This document shows positions 1 to 7,458 of a stretch of DNA of 38,578 nucleotides, in pieces. Under the pieces are notes generated by a model. The model was not told where the DNA came from. It saw only the letters and a program-made list of their open reading frames with translations, and ran no database searches. The position numbers were made by a program, and so were the translations under genes. The stretch covers positions 1 to 38,578 of the forward strand of contig CAZQKE010000008.1 of assembly GCA_964593865.1 (NCBI GenBank). The letters are read 5' to 3'. Each line of letters starts with the position of its first letter. The first letter of the stretch is position 1. This DNA is from CAZQKE01 sp964593865. Its GTDB lineage: Bacteria > Chloroflexota > Anaerolineae > JAAYZQ01.

Positions 1-1074
1 GTGCACGACTGGCTCAACCAGATAGGCGGCGCGGAGGATGTCTTGGAAGCGTTGGTGGAAATGTTCCCCGGCGCGCCCATCTACACCTCCATCTACTGGC
101 GAAAGGGAATGCCCGCCGCCTACCGCGATTGGGACATCCGCACGACCTGGATGGACCGCCTGCCGGGCATCTACCGCCACCACCAACCCTACTTGCTACT
201 CTACCCGTTGGCCTTTGGCGGGCTGCGGCTGGAAGGATACGACCTGGTCATTTCCAACAAGAGCGCGTTTTGCCTGGGGGTGCGCACCCCGCCGGAGACG
301 CATCACCTGTGCTACTGCCTGACGCCGACCCGCTTCGTATGGAATTTTGACGCCTATGTCGGGCGGGAACAGGTGGGCGGAGTTGCTCAACGGCTGGTGC
401 GCCCCTTCCTGGGCCGATTGCAACGTTGGGAGCGGGCTGCTGCCGAAAGGGTGGACTCGTTCGTCGCCATCTCCCACGAGGTGCAAAAGCGCATCCGGCG
501 GTTCTACGGGCGCGATTCGGTGGTCATCTACCCGCCGGTGGATACCGGGCGGTTCACGCCGGGGGAGGACCACGACAACTATTTCCTCATCGTCTCGCGG
601 CTGATCCCCTACAAACGCATTGACCTGGCGGTGCAGGCGTTCCGTGAGCTGGGCCTGCCCCTCTGGATCGCGGGCGACGGCCGCGACCGGGCCAACCTGG
701 AAGCCCTGGCCGGACCGAACGTGCGCTTTCTGGGGTACGTGCCCGATGCGGACCTGCCGGAGTTGATGGCCCGCTGCCGGGCCTTCATCTTTCCCGGCCT
801 GGAGGATTTTGGCATCGCGCCGGTGCAGGCCATGGCCGCCGGCCGCCCGGTGATCGCCTACGCCGGGGGCGGCGCGCTGGACTATGTGGTGGAAGGCGTC
901 ACCGGCCTGTTTTTCCGGGAGCAAACGCCCGCATCGCTGGCCGAGGCGGTGCAGCGGTTCGATGACGCCGCCTTTGACCCGGCGGCCATCCGCTCCCACG
1001 CAGAACGATTTGACACTGCGATTTTCAAGCAACGGCTGGGGAGCTTGATCGCCCAAGCCCTGGGGGATGATTGA
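1..1074 (+). CDS. GT4-family glycosyltransferase (WbaZ-like), 5' end cut by window
   Basis: Probably transfers a sugar from a nucleotide donor to a lipid-linked exopolysaccharide or O-antigen intermediate at the cytoplasmic membrane face. The frame is open from base 1 and begins V/M-HDWLNQIGGAE. Family members normally start a few residues earlier with a hydrophobic strand ending in HDWL, so base 1 is probably internal and the true start lies upstream. The C-terminal nucleotide-sugar half is clear: FLIVSRLIPYKRIDLA (about 195-210), GDGRDRANLE, and the donor-site block EDFGIAPVQAMAAGRPVIAY (268-287). The usual E-x7-E pair reads E268-x7-Q276, so the second acidic residue is Gln. The following genes encode chain-length and kinase proteins, which supports a polysaccharide role. 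Acceptor and sugar are unknown. Confidence 0.88.
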   Translation: MHDWLNQIGGAEDVLEALVEMFPGAPIYTSIYWRKGMPAAYRDWDIRTTWMDRLPGIYRHHQPYLLLYPLAFGGLRLEGYDLVISNKSAFCLGVRTPPETHHLCYCLTPTRFVWNFDAYVGREQVGGVAQRLVRPFLGRLQRWERAAAERVDSFVAISHEVQKRIRRFYGRDSVVIYPPVDTGRFTPGEDHDNYFLIVSRLIPYKRIDLAVQAFRELGLPLWIAGDGRDRANLEALAGPNVRFLGYVPDADLPELMARCRAFIFPGLEDFGIAPVQAMAAGRPVIAYAGGGALDYVVEGVTGLFFREQTPASLAEAVQRFDDAAFDPAAIRSHAERFDTAIFKQRLGSLIAQALGDD

Positions 1075-1093
1075 TGAAGGCGGAGTCGGAACG

Positions 1094-1155
1094 GCACACG
1101 GATTCCACGGATACGCCGGAATCTCCATCCGTGAAACCGGTTTTCCTCCGTGTGC
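1094..1155. repeat. Nested palindromic repeat (CACGGAT type)
   Basis: GCACACGGA (1094-1102) pairs perfectly with TCCGTGTGC (1147-1155). Inside it, CACGGAT (1106-1112) pairs with ATCCGTG (1127-1133). The element begins 20 bases after the GT4 stop codon. Periodic CACGGATT/ATCCGTG phrases of this kind recur between genes in many environmental bacterial genomes; that statement is from memory. It could act as an mRNA 3' hairpin. Confidence 0.6.
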
Positions 1156-1225
1156 TACAGGATTTGTTGGCCTGGGAGATCAAGACAACCGGCATTCGCA
1201 TTGCATAATCTTGGGGAAAAGCGAA

Positions 1226-1903
1226 ATGGAACTGAAACAGTATTGGCGCATCGTCCGGCGGCGGTGGTGGCTCATCGCTGCGCTGCTGGGCATCGTCCTC
1301 GTGGTCAGCCTGGTGACCTACCGCCCACCGACTCCCGTCTACCGGGCCACCATGCGCTTCGCCATCGGCATCAAAGGGGAAGAACCGGTGTACGCCGTCT
1401 CCGGCGAGGGCCGCTCCGACGCCTGGTTGGCCTCCGAGTATCTGGCCGACGACCTGAGCGAGGTGCTCAAAGGCGGCGATTTCGCCGCCCGCATCGGCCG
1501 GCAGGTGGGCTTTCCCGTACCCGCGGGAACCATTTTCGCCAGCCGTGAGCACCGCATCATGACCGTCACCATCACCTGGCCCGACCGGGACCAGGTCCAG
1601 GCCATTGCCGAGGCGGTGGGCGCGGCGGTCGCCGACGGCGGGGCCGACTACTTCCCCCAGCTGGCCGACGTCCAGGCCCAGGCGGTGCTCATTGACGGGC
1701 CGGGCATCGGGCAGGTGGGCCGCAGCCTCAAGGAGAAGCTGGACCTGCCCTTGCGCCTGTTTGTGGCCCTGGTCGCGGGGGTGGCCCTGGCCTTCTTGTG
1801 GGACTACCTGGATGACACCATCCGTGACCGGTCCGAGGTGGAGGCCCTGGGCGTGACCGTCCTGGGCGAGATCCCGCGCAAGGGCAAGGCAAAAAGCCCC
1901 TGA
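1226..1903 (+). CDS. Wzz/chain-length-determinant-like membrane protein (first copy)
   Basis: Polysaccharide co-polymerase type protein thought to set chain length of exported glycans at the inner membrane. The 225-residue product starts MELKQYWRIVRRRWW, the typical cytoplasmic lead-in. It has one membrane segment at about residues 14-33, a periplasmic region, and a second segment at about 173-192 (LFVALVAGVALAFLWDYL), then a short tail DTIRDRSEVEALGVTVLGEIP. That tail is the usual link toward a BY-kinase domain, which is absent. The Pro-rich stretch normally preceding the second segment is weak. The in-frame extension upstream to 1067 is rejected because it runs through the palindromic repeat and the family N-terminus fits ATG 1226, preceded by GGGGAAAAG. 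A similar gene follows, suggesting duplication and divergence. Confidence 0.82.
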   Translation: MELKQYWRIVRRRWWLIAALLGIVLVVSLVTYRPPTPVYRATMRFAIGIKGEEPVYAVSGEGRSDAWLASEYLADDLSEVLKGGDFAARIGRQVGFPVPAGTIFASREHRIMTVTITWPDRDQVQAIAEAVGAAVADGGADYFPQLADVQAQAVLIDGPGIGQVGRSLKEKLDLPLRLFVALVAGVALAFLWDYLDDTIRDRSEVEALGVTVLGEIPRKGKAKSP

Positions 1904-1912
1904 GCCACAAGT

Positions 1913-1941
1913 TTGGGGATCGCTGCTTTTTGTGTTACAAT
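1913..1941 (+). promoter_or_regulatory. Putative sigma70-type promoter for second wzz-like gene
   Basis: TTGGGG (1913-1918), 17-base spacer, TACAAT (1936-1941), 55 bases before the GTG start at 1997. The -35 box is imperfect. It would let the downstream wzz-cpsD genes be expressed apart from the glycosyltransferase. Confidence 0.45.
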
Positions 1942-1996
1942 CGGCCGGGACAAATAGTTACCGGAAAATCTGTCATAGACAAAAGCGGAGGCGTGT

Positions 1997-2776
1997 GTGG
2001 AATTTCGTGAATACTGGCATATCGCCATCAGGCGCGGCTGGATCGTCTTGCTGGTCGCGGTCGTAGCCGCCGTAGCCGCCCTGGGCGTCAGTTTTCTGAT
2101 GCCCAAAACCTACAAGGCCACCATCCAACTCAGCGTCAACCCGGCGCGGGCCGATTGGGGTTTGAGCCAGGCGACCAAAGACCTGCTGCGCAACTATGTG
2201 CTCAACATCAAAAGCCATCGCATGACCCAGGAGGCCATTGACCGCGCCCAACTGGACATGAGCACCTACGACTTTTTGGCCAACCTGGATGTCAGCGAGG
2301 ACTCTTCCAACCTGAGCATCACCATCCAGGCCGAAAGCCACGACCCCGAAGAGGCGCGGCTCATGGCCCAGACGCTGGCCGACGTGTTCGTCGAGGAGCG
2401 GGAGCAATGGAACGCCGAGCAAGACAAGCGGGACCGGATTTACGTAACAAAAGTAGATGACATCCGCGACGTGCCTTTGGCCTCCCCCAAGCCCAAACTC
2501 AACATGCTGGCCGGGGCCATCTTTGGAGCCATCATCGGCGGCATCATCGTTTTCTTCCTGGAATGGCTCAACGCCGACCTGTTGCAATCGGTGGCCGATG
2601 TGGAAAAGGCGGTAGGTGTGAGCGTGCTGGGGGCCATCCCCGCCGGCAGCGAGACCGGCTCCGCGAAACGCAAGTGGGGACTGCCGGGCTGGGTGGATTC
2701 GGCCCTGGCCTTCACCTTCTTGGTGGGGGTGGTCATCGGCACTGCCCTGGGAGCAATAATCGTGGGATTGTTATGA
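1997..2776 (+). CDS. Wzz/chain-length-determinant-like membrane protein (second copy)
   Basis: Membrane component of a split bacterial tyrosine-kinase/co-polymerase pair that regulates exopolysaccharide length. The 259-residue product starts at GTG 1997, with the strong ribosome site AGCGGAGG at 1984-1991. It has a membrane segment at about 14-36, a periplasmic region rich in helix, the Pro motif PLASPKPKLN just before a second segment at about 175-196, then DVEKAVGVSVLGAIP. Unusually it carries a third hydrophobic segment at the extreme C-terminus (about 236-259). This would put its end in or across the membrane instead of leaving a free cytoplasmic kinase activator tail. The stop overlaps the start of the next small gene (ATGA), so translation is probably coupled. 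Confidence 0.85.
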   Translation: MEFREYWHIAIRRGWIVLLVAVVAAVAALGVSFLMPKTYKATIQLSVNPARADWGLSQATKDLLRNYVLNIKSHRMTQEAIDRAQLDMSTYDFLANLDVSEDSSNLSITIQAESHDPEEARLMAQTLADVFVEEREQWNAEQDKRDRIYVTKVDDIRDVPLASPKPKLNMLAGAIFGAIIGGIIVFFLEWLNADLLQSVADVEKAVGVSVLGAIPAGSETGSAKRKWGLPGWVDSALAFTFLVGVVIGTALGAIIVGLL

Positions 2777-2988
2777 AATCACGCCCTTATGGTAAGCCCA
2801 TTGCTATCTTGCCGTCGGTTGAAGATACAGCAGAAATAGAACGGCTGCTGCTGGCCTATTCACCCCAACTTCAAGACACCTTGCGAACCGCCCAGCAACA
2901 GATCCGAGAAGGACAGGGCATTTCACATGCCGATTTCTGGCATGAAGTGGAAATTGAAACTCACACCCAGGTGGAAACCCATGAATGA
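2773..2988 (+). CDS. Small hypothetical protein, antitoxin-like C-terminus
   Basis: A 71-residue protein starting at ATG 2773, whose start overlaps the previous stop by four bases and whose stop overlaps the next gene's start by eight. It therefore sits inside the wzz-cpsD translational unit. It is mostly charged and helical (SVEDTAEIERLLLAYS, LQDTLRTAQQQIREG), with the ending GISHADFWHEVE. An I-x2-G-x-G-I-x4-FW-x-E ending resembles small antitoxin-like proteins of type II toxin-antitoxin pairs, but no toxin gene adjoins it. It has no membrane segment. Function is not recognised. It may be a degenerate antitoxin captured by the operon or a small regulator of the kinase pair. Confidence 0.6.
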   Translation: MKSRPYGKPIAILPSVEDTAEIERLLLAYSPQLQDTLRTAQQQIREGQGISHADFWHEVEIETHTQVETHE

Positions 2989-3646
2989 AAATCAAAATAT
3001 TCTCATCACCATCTCCGAACCCCGCTCGCCCATCAGCGAGGCATACCGCACCCTGCGGACCAACCTGGACTTTGCCGGGTTGGATCGCGCGCTCAAGACG
3101 TTGGTCGTCACCTCGGCGGGAGTGGGCGAGGGCAAGACGACCACGTTAGCCAACCTGGCCGTCGTCTCGGCTCAGGCAGGCCGCCGGGTGATCCTGGTAG
3201 ACGCCGACCTGCGGCGTCCGACCCTGCACCGGATCTTTGGCCTGCCGAACGAGATGGGATTGACAACGATGATGCGCGACGAAGAAGCCCTGGCCGCCCC
3301 GCCGCTGCAAGCCACCGGGGTCGAAGGCTTGTCGGTGCTGACCAGCGGCCCCCTGCCCCCCAACCCGGCGGACCTGATGGGATCGCGGCGCATGGAAGAG
3401 GTGATCGCTGCCCTATCGGAGCGGGCCGACCAGGTGCTGTTCGATACGCCGCCGGTCGTCGCCGTCACCGACGCGGCGGTGCTGGCCACCAAAGTAGACG
3501 GCGTGCTACTGGTCATCGGCGCGGGCAAAACCCGGCGGGACCAGGCGCGGGCCGCCGTGCAACGGCTGGAGCAGATCAACGCCCGACTGGTGGGTGCGGT
3601 GCTCACCAACGCCGAGATGGGAGCAACGTTCAAAGGGTACTACTAA
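2981..3646 (+). CDS. CpsD/CapB-type tyrosine-protein kinase (BY-kinase)
   Basis: Cytoplasmic ATP-dependent autokinase that works with a Wzz-type membrane partner to control polysaccharide polymerisation and export. The 221-residue product starts at ATG 2981 (MNENQNILIT). It shows PISEAYRTLRTNL (the membrane-partner-contacting helix, about 17-29), Walker A SAGVGEGKTT (45-54), Walker A' ILVDADLRRP (71-80) and a Walker B-like strand VLFDTPPV. The C-terminus ends KGYY, a short tyrosine tail with two tyrosines, where full BY-kinases usually have a longer cluster. The gene overlaps the small gene before it by eight bases. It is the last gene of the exopolysaccharide unit, since recO follows after a gap. 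Confidence 0.92.
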   Translation: MNENQNILITISEPRSPISEAYRTLRTNLDFAGLDRALKTLVVTSAGVGEGKTTTLANLAVVSAQAGRRVILVDADLRRPTLHRIFGLPNEMGLTTMMRDEEALAAPPLQATGVEGLSVLTSGPLPPNPADLMGSRRMEEVIAALSERADQVLFDTPPVVAVTDAAVLATKVDGVLLVIGAGKTRRDQARAAVQRLEQINARLVGAVLTNAEMGATFKGYY

Positions 3647-3717
3647 GAAAATAGCGGTTGAAACCGCCCCCGACGCGGGCCGAATTTTCATTTCCGTCGG
3701 CTTTCTCGGAAAGAACC

Positions 3718-4503
3718 ATGTCCCACCGCGAACGGGTGTACCGAACCGAAGCCATCGTCCTGCGGCGGACCGATTTCGGCGAAGCGGACCGCCTGCTGAC
3801 CGTGTTCACCCCCGCTCGCGGCAAGATCAAGCTCATTGCCAAAGGCGCGCGCAAGCCGAGCAGCCGCAAGAGCGGCCACGTGGAGCTGTTCAGCCACGGG
3901 CAATTCCTGGTGGCCGTGGGCCGCAACCTGGACATTCTCACCCAGGCGGAGACCGTTGAGCCGTACCTGCCGCTGCGGGAAGACCTGCTGCGCACGACCT
4001 ACGCCTACTATGTGGCCGAGCTGGCCGACGCCTTCACCGCCGAGGGGGATGAGAACCGCCCCCTGTTTGACTTGCTCAAGGATGCTTTTGGCTGGCTGTG
4101 CGAGGCCCCGGACCTGGCCCTGGTCGCCCGCTATTACGAACTGCACCTGCTGGGCCTGGTCGGCTATCAGCCGCAACTGTTCGTCTGCCTGGGGTGCAAA
4201 AAGCGGTTGGAGCCGGAAGACCGTTACTTTCTGAGTGCAGCCGAGGGCGGCGTTCTGTGCCCCCGCTGCGGGCGTGACCGGCGGGGCGCGATGGAACTCT
4301 CGCTCAACGCCCTCAAGGTGTTGCGCTTTTTGCAGACCCGCGACTGGGAAACCTGCCGCCTGCTGCGCCTCAGCCCGGCCGGCCACGCCGAAGTCGAACG
4401 GCTGATGAACCATTACCTGACCTATCATCTGGAACGCAGGCTCAAATCGGTGGACTTTATCCATCGGCTGCGGCGGCAAATGGAGATCGAGAACGCAGGA
4501 TAA
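3718..4503 (+). CDS. recO: DNA repair protein RecO
   Basis: RecO loads RecA onto SSB-coated DNA with RecR during gap repair and also anneals strands. The 261-residue product begins MSHRERVYRTEAIVLRRTDF, the characteristic OB-fold start with the GEADRLLTVFT strand. ATG 3718 is chosen because it gives the family N-terminus; a 60-base in-frame extension upstream shows no conservation. A zinc-finger motif CLGCKKRL...LCPRCGRD (about residues 160-191) lies in the middle, followed by the helical C-terminal domain ending near DFIHRLRRQ. Length matches the family. It is separated by 71 bases from the kinase gene and probably expressed separately or by read-through. Confidence 0.93.
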   Translation: MSHRERVYRTEAIVLRRTDFGEADRLLTVFTPARGKIKLIAKGARKPSSRKSGHVELFSHGQFLVAVGRNLDILTQAETVEPYLPLREDLLRTTYAYYVAELADAFTAEGDENRPLFDLLKDAFGWLCEAPDLALVARYYELHLLGLVGYQPQLFVCLGCKKRLEPEDRYFLSAAEGGVLCPRCGRDRRGAMELSLNALKVLRFLQTRDWETCRLLRLSPAGHAEVERLMNHYLTYHLERRLKSVDFIHRLRRQMEIENAG

Positions 4504-4625
4504 CAGACGGCAAAAGAGATTCTGCTTTTGATACAAGAATCGCCCGCGGGGACGTAACCGACCATTTGGACATTCCGCGATCAACGCTGATGAAAACATT
4601 GTTTGGAAAGTGAGACCATCCTGCC

Positions 4626-5054
4626 ATGCACATCCGCGAGTATCAAACCTGGCTCCAAGCCTACGACAAAGCCCGGGGTTGGGACCGAGTCGCCCCGGTC
4701 CATACCCTGCTTCACCTTGTTGAAGAGATCGGCGAAGTGGCCCGCGAGGTGGGATACCTGGAAGGCTACCGCGACACCGACGATGCCGAGGCCGCCCGCG
4801 TCCGCCTGGCCGGGGAGCTGGCCGACGCCGCGACCTTCCTCTACAAACTGGCCTACCAGTGCGGCATAGACCTGGAAGATGCCCTACGGGCCAACATGGT
4901 CAAGGCCGAACGCCGCTACAGCGTCGAAGCCGGTCGGGCCGAGATGGAACGCTACCTGCACCGCCAGGAGGAGAACCTGACCCGCTTGCACTCTCCCACC
5001 GAGGATACCACCTTCCCACCTGCCGATCATCGCCTTACCGGAACTCCGCTTTGA
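4626..5054 (+). CDS. MazG-like nucleotide pyrophosphohydrolase
   Basis: A small all-alpha NTP-PPase-type protein that would hydrolyse non-canonical or excess (d)NTPs to monophosphate and pyrophosphate, needing Mg2+. In the 142-residue product the metal-binding pattern is visible: LVEEIGEVAREV (E33, E34, E37) followed by GELADAATFLYKLA (E64, D67). The C-terminal 40 residues are polar and unconserved in appearance. Start ATG 4626 follows a 122-base gap from recO. The stop codon (5052-5054) lies inside the -35 box of the riboswitch promoter, so this gene and the SAM operon abut very tightly. Substrate cannot be told from sequence. Confidence 0.83.
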   Translation: MHIREYQTWLQAYDKARGWDRVAPVHTLLHLVEEIGEVAREVGYLEGYRDTDDAEAARVRLAGELADAATFLYKLAYQCGIDLEDALRANMVKAERRYSVEAGRAEMERYLHRQEENLTRLHSPTEDTTFPPADHRLTGTPL

Positions 5055-5079
5055 CAAAAGAGGCCGACTGTGTTACCAT
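5051..5079 (+). promoter_or_regulatory. Sigma70-type promoter of the SAM-recycling operon
   Basis: TTGACA (5051-5056), 17-base spacer, TACCAT (5074-5079). Transcription should start about 5086, some 20 bases before the SAM aptamer. The -35 box overlaps the stop codon of the MazG-like gene. Confidence 0.75.
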
Positions 5080-5107
5080 AGTCGCCGTTGACAACCGAGA
5101 CTGGACA

Positions 5108-5236
5108 CTCATCCAGAGGGGTGGAGGGACCGGCCCAGTGAAGCCCCGGCAACCAGTTGGATGTTGCATAGGAGCGTTGACATCCGACCAGGTGCCAATT
5201 CCGGCAGGCACGCAAGGGCGTGGCCTGAAAGATGAG
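5108..5236 (+). promoter_or_regulatory. SAM-I (S-box) riboswitch aptamer
   Basis: Binds S-adenosylmethionine in the nascent mRNA and switches off the genes below. P1 is formed by CTCATC (5108-5113) and GATGAG (5231-5236). The conserved S-box signatures are present in order: AGAGGGGTGGAGGGAC, GAAGCCCCGGCAACC, then GGTGCCAATTCC, GGCA, and the closing CCTGAAAGATGAG. The genes below make SAM or recycle its products, as expected for this class. An antiterminator is readable: GATGAGGG (5231-5238) can pair over all eight positions, with two G-U pairs, to CTCTCATT (5258-5265). That would break both P1 and the terminator when SAM is scarce. Confidence 0.96.
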
Positions 5237-5255
5237 GGCTAATAGACACAGAAAA

Positions 5256-5279
5256 GGCTCTCATTGCGAGAGCCTTTTT
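5256..5279 (+). terminator. Riboswitch-controlled intrinsic terminator
   Basis: Perfect 7-bp stem GGCTCTC (5256-5262) / GAGAGCC (5268-5274) with a five-base loop, followed by TTTTT. Its 5' arm is shared with the antiterminator described for the SAM aptamer, so it should form when SAM is bound. Confidence 0.93.
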
Positions 5280-5320
5280 CAGTAATGGCCCCTAATAAGC
5301 TCCAAACAGGAGAGGAACCA

Positions 5321-6361
5321 ATGCGCACGATTGAGTGGGATCCCAAAGGCGTAGTCAAGATGATAGATCAACGGCAGTTGCCGCTGGACTATGTAGTGGT
5401 AGAGTTTGATGACTACCGCGATGTAGCCGTTGCCATCCGCGAGATGTACATTCGCGGCGCACCGGCCATCGGTGCAGCAGCAGCCTTTGGCCTGGCCCTG
5501 GCCGCTACCCAAAGCCGAGCAACAACCCGCGAAGGCCTGTTGGCCGACCTAGAACAGGCTGCCGAGGTCTTGCGGGCTACCCGGCCCACGGCGGTCAACC
5601 TCTTTTGGGCCATCGAACGGATGCTGCGGGCAGCCCGATCCTCGGCCCAGGCAACGGTTGCCGGGCTGGTGGAGGAACTGATCGCCGAGGCACAGCGCAT
5701 CGCCGATGAGGACGTGGAAATCAACAAACGCATGGGGGAACACGGGGCGACACTTATTGAAGACGGCTTCAACATCCTGACCCACTGCAACGCCGGAGCG
5801 TTGGCAACGGTGGATTACGGCACGGCCCTGGCCCCCATCCGCACCGCCCACGCCCAGGGCAAAAAGATCCACGTCTGGGTAGATGAGACGCGCCCACGCC
5901 TACAAGGGGCACGCATCACCGCCTGGGAGCTGCTGCGTGACGGAATCCCCATGACCCTCATTGCCGACAATGTGGCCGGACACTTGATGCGCACCGGTCA
6001 AGTGGACCTGGTACTGGTCGGCTCCGACCGGACGGCAGCCAACGGCGACGTGGTGAACAAGATCGGGACCTACAAACTGGCGGTAGTCGCCAAAGAGAAC
6101 GGTATCCCCTTCTACGCCGTCGTGCCCACCTCAACCATTGACCTGACGGTCCCCGACGGCGACGCCATCCCCATTGAGGAGCGGGATGCCCGTGAAGTGA
6201 CTCACGTGCGCGACTGCCAAATCGCACCCGACGGTGTGCCGGTGCTCAACGTAGCCTTTGACGTGACCCCCCACCGTTACGTGACCGGCATCATCACCGA
6301 AAACGGCATTGCCTATCCCCCCTTCCGCACGAACCTACGGCGGATGGTGACAGGGGCATGA
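5321..6361 (+). CDS. mtnA: S-methyl-5-thioribose-1-phosphate isomerase
   Basis: Converts methylthioribose-1-phosphate to methylthioribulose-1-phosphate in the methionine salvage pathway that recovers the methylthio group of SAM-derived methylthioadenosine. The 346-residue product fits the family. It shows YIRGAPAIG (about 43-51), catalytic cysteine C156 in THCNAGALAT, and catalytic aspartate D236 in GSDRTAANGDVVNKIGTY, the signature separating MtnA from eIF2B-like relatives. Start ATG 5321 is chosen for the AGGAGAGG ribosome site at 5308-5315 just downstream of the riboswitch terminator. First gene of the SAM-controlled operon. The phosphorylase and later salvage enzymes are not in the window, so they must be encoded elsewhere if the pathway is complete. 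Confidence 0.95.
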   Translation: MRTIEWDPKGVVKMIDQRQLPLDYVVVEFDDYRDVAVAIREMYIRGAPAIGAAAAFGLALAATQSRATTREGLLADLEQAAEVLRATRPTAVNLFWAIERMLRAARSSAQATVAGLVEELIAEAQRIADEDVEINKRMGEHGATLIEDGFNILTHCNAGALATVDYGTALAPIRTAHAQGKKIHVWVDETRPRLQGARITAWELLRDGIPMTLIADNVAGHLMRTGQVDLVLVGSDRTAANGDVVNKIGTYKLAVVAKENGIPFYAVVPTSTIDLTVPDGDAIPIEERDAREVTHVRDCQIAPDGVPVLNVAFDVTPHRYVTGIITENGIAYPPFRTNLRRMVTGA

Positions 6362-6405
6362 AAACGGCCCGTTTTTGATGAAAACTACGCTTTAGGAGAG
6401 AAACC

Positions 6406-7344
6406 ATGAGCATTGTCGTGACCGGCTCCGTCGCTTTTGATTACTTGATGTCCTTTCCGGGGCGTTTCAGCGAGCATATCCTACCGGATCAGATTCAACA
6501 CATCAGCCTCAGTATCTTGGTGGATTCAATGCGCAAAGAGCGGGGCGGCTGTGCCCCCAACATCGCCTACAATTTGGCCTTGCTGGGCGAACGGCCCACG
6601 GTCATGGCCACCGTAGGGCAGGATTTCGCCGAATATCGCGCCTGGTTGGAGGAGGCAGGGGTGGACACTTCGGCCATGGTCGTCATCGAAGATGATTTTA
6701 CCGCCTCCTGCTTCATCAACACAGACAAGGATAACAACCAGATCGTCTCCTTTTATAGCGGGGCCATGCGGCGGGCCGATCAACTCTCTTTTCACGACCT
6801 AGACGATGTCCAGATCGCCATCATCTCGCCCAACGCCCCGGCGGCCATGGTCAAATATGTCCGCGAATGCCAAGAACTGGACATCCCCTACATTTACGAC
6901 CCCAGCCAGCAGATCGTCTGGCTCGACGGAGAAGATCTGTTGACCGGCAGCCGAGGAGCACGGGTGTTGATCTGCAATGAGTATGAATTCGGCATGATCA
7001 AAAAGAAAACCGGGCTGACAGAAGAGGAGTTGCTGACATTGCCCCAAGCAACTATCATCACCCGCGGGGCAGACGGCTCAACGATCTATGCCGAGGGACA
7101 GGAGCTGCACATTCCTGCCGTGCCGCCGGAGCCGATGGCCGAACCAACCGGCGTAGGCGACGCCTACCGTGCCGGGCTGATCAAAGGGCTGCTCCACAAC
7201 CTGCCCTGGGAAACGACGGGCCGCATTGCGACCCTGGCCGCGACCTACGTGCTAGAACAGTACGGCACACAAGCACACCGCTACTCGCTGGAAGAATTCC
7301 TTGACCGTTATCACCGCGTCTTCGGGGAGACGATCACGTTATGA
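6406..7344 (+). CDS. PfkB-family carbohydrate/nucleoside kinase (adenosine-kinase-like candidate)
   Basis: ATP-dependent ribokinase-fold kinase of 312 residues. It has the N-terminal Gly-Gly motif RGGCAPNIAYNLALLG (about 46-61) and the C-terminal anion-hole motif PTGVGDAYRAGLIKG (about 247-261) with catalytic base D252. The usual GAGD reads GVGD, and the following Phe is Tyr. A conserved-looking stretch NEYEFGMIKKKTGL precedes it. It sits between mtnA and ahcY in a SAM-riboswitch operon. AhcY releases adenosine, so phosphorylating adenosine to AMP would pull that reversible reaction forward. Adenosine kinase is therefore the best guess. A methylthioribose-type substrate is less likely because known MTR kinases belong to another fold. 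Confidence 0.85.
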   Translation: MSIVVTGSVAFDYLMSFPGRFSEHILPDQIQHISLSILVDSMRKERGGCAPNIAYNLALLGERPTVMATVGQDFAEYRAWLEEAGVDTSAMVVIEDDFTASCFINTDKDNNQIVSFYSGAMRRADQLSFHDLDDVQIAIISPNAPAAMVKYVRECQELDIPYIYDPSQQIVWLDGEDLLTGSRGARVLICNEYEFGMIKKKTGLTEEELLTLPQATIITRGADGSTIYAEGQELHIPAVPPEPMAEPTGVGDAYRAGLIKGLLHNLPWETTGRIATLAATYVLEQYGTQAHRYSLEEFLDRYHRVFGETITL

Positions 7345-7458
7345 CACCGTCGGCAACACGCTTGGCTGCAGCCGAGGAAGGAAAGCGGCTATGCCTATCC
7401 AATCCATACCGGCCGTCGGATGAAAAGAGCAAAAACCACTTTCGCCGGGCAGGACAAA

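Noticed and set aside
1074..1208. 44-codon frame starting at ATG 1074, overlapping the GT4 stop (MKAESERHTDSTD start)
   Set aside because: Most of it is the CACGGAT palindrome at 1094-1155, so the frame is probably a by-product of the repeat. Only the TGATG overlap favours it.
4530..4613. Fragment reading GDVTDHLDIPRSTLMKTL, reminiscent of an HTH_10-type recognition helix
   Set aside because: It has no start, no ribosome site and only about 28 codons. The likeness is too short to call even a pseudogene.
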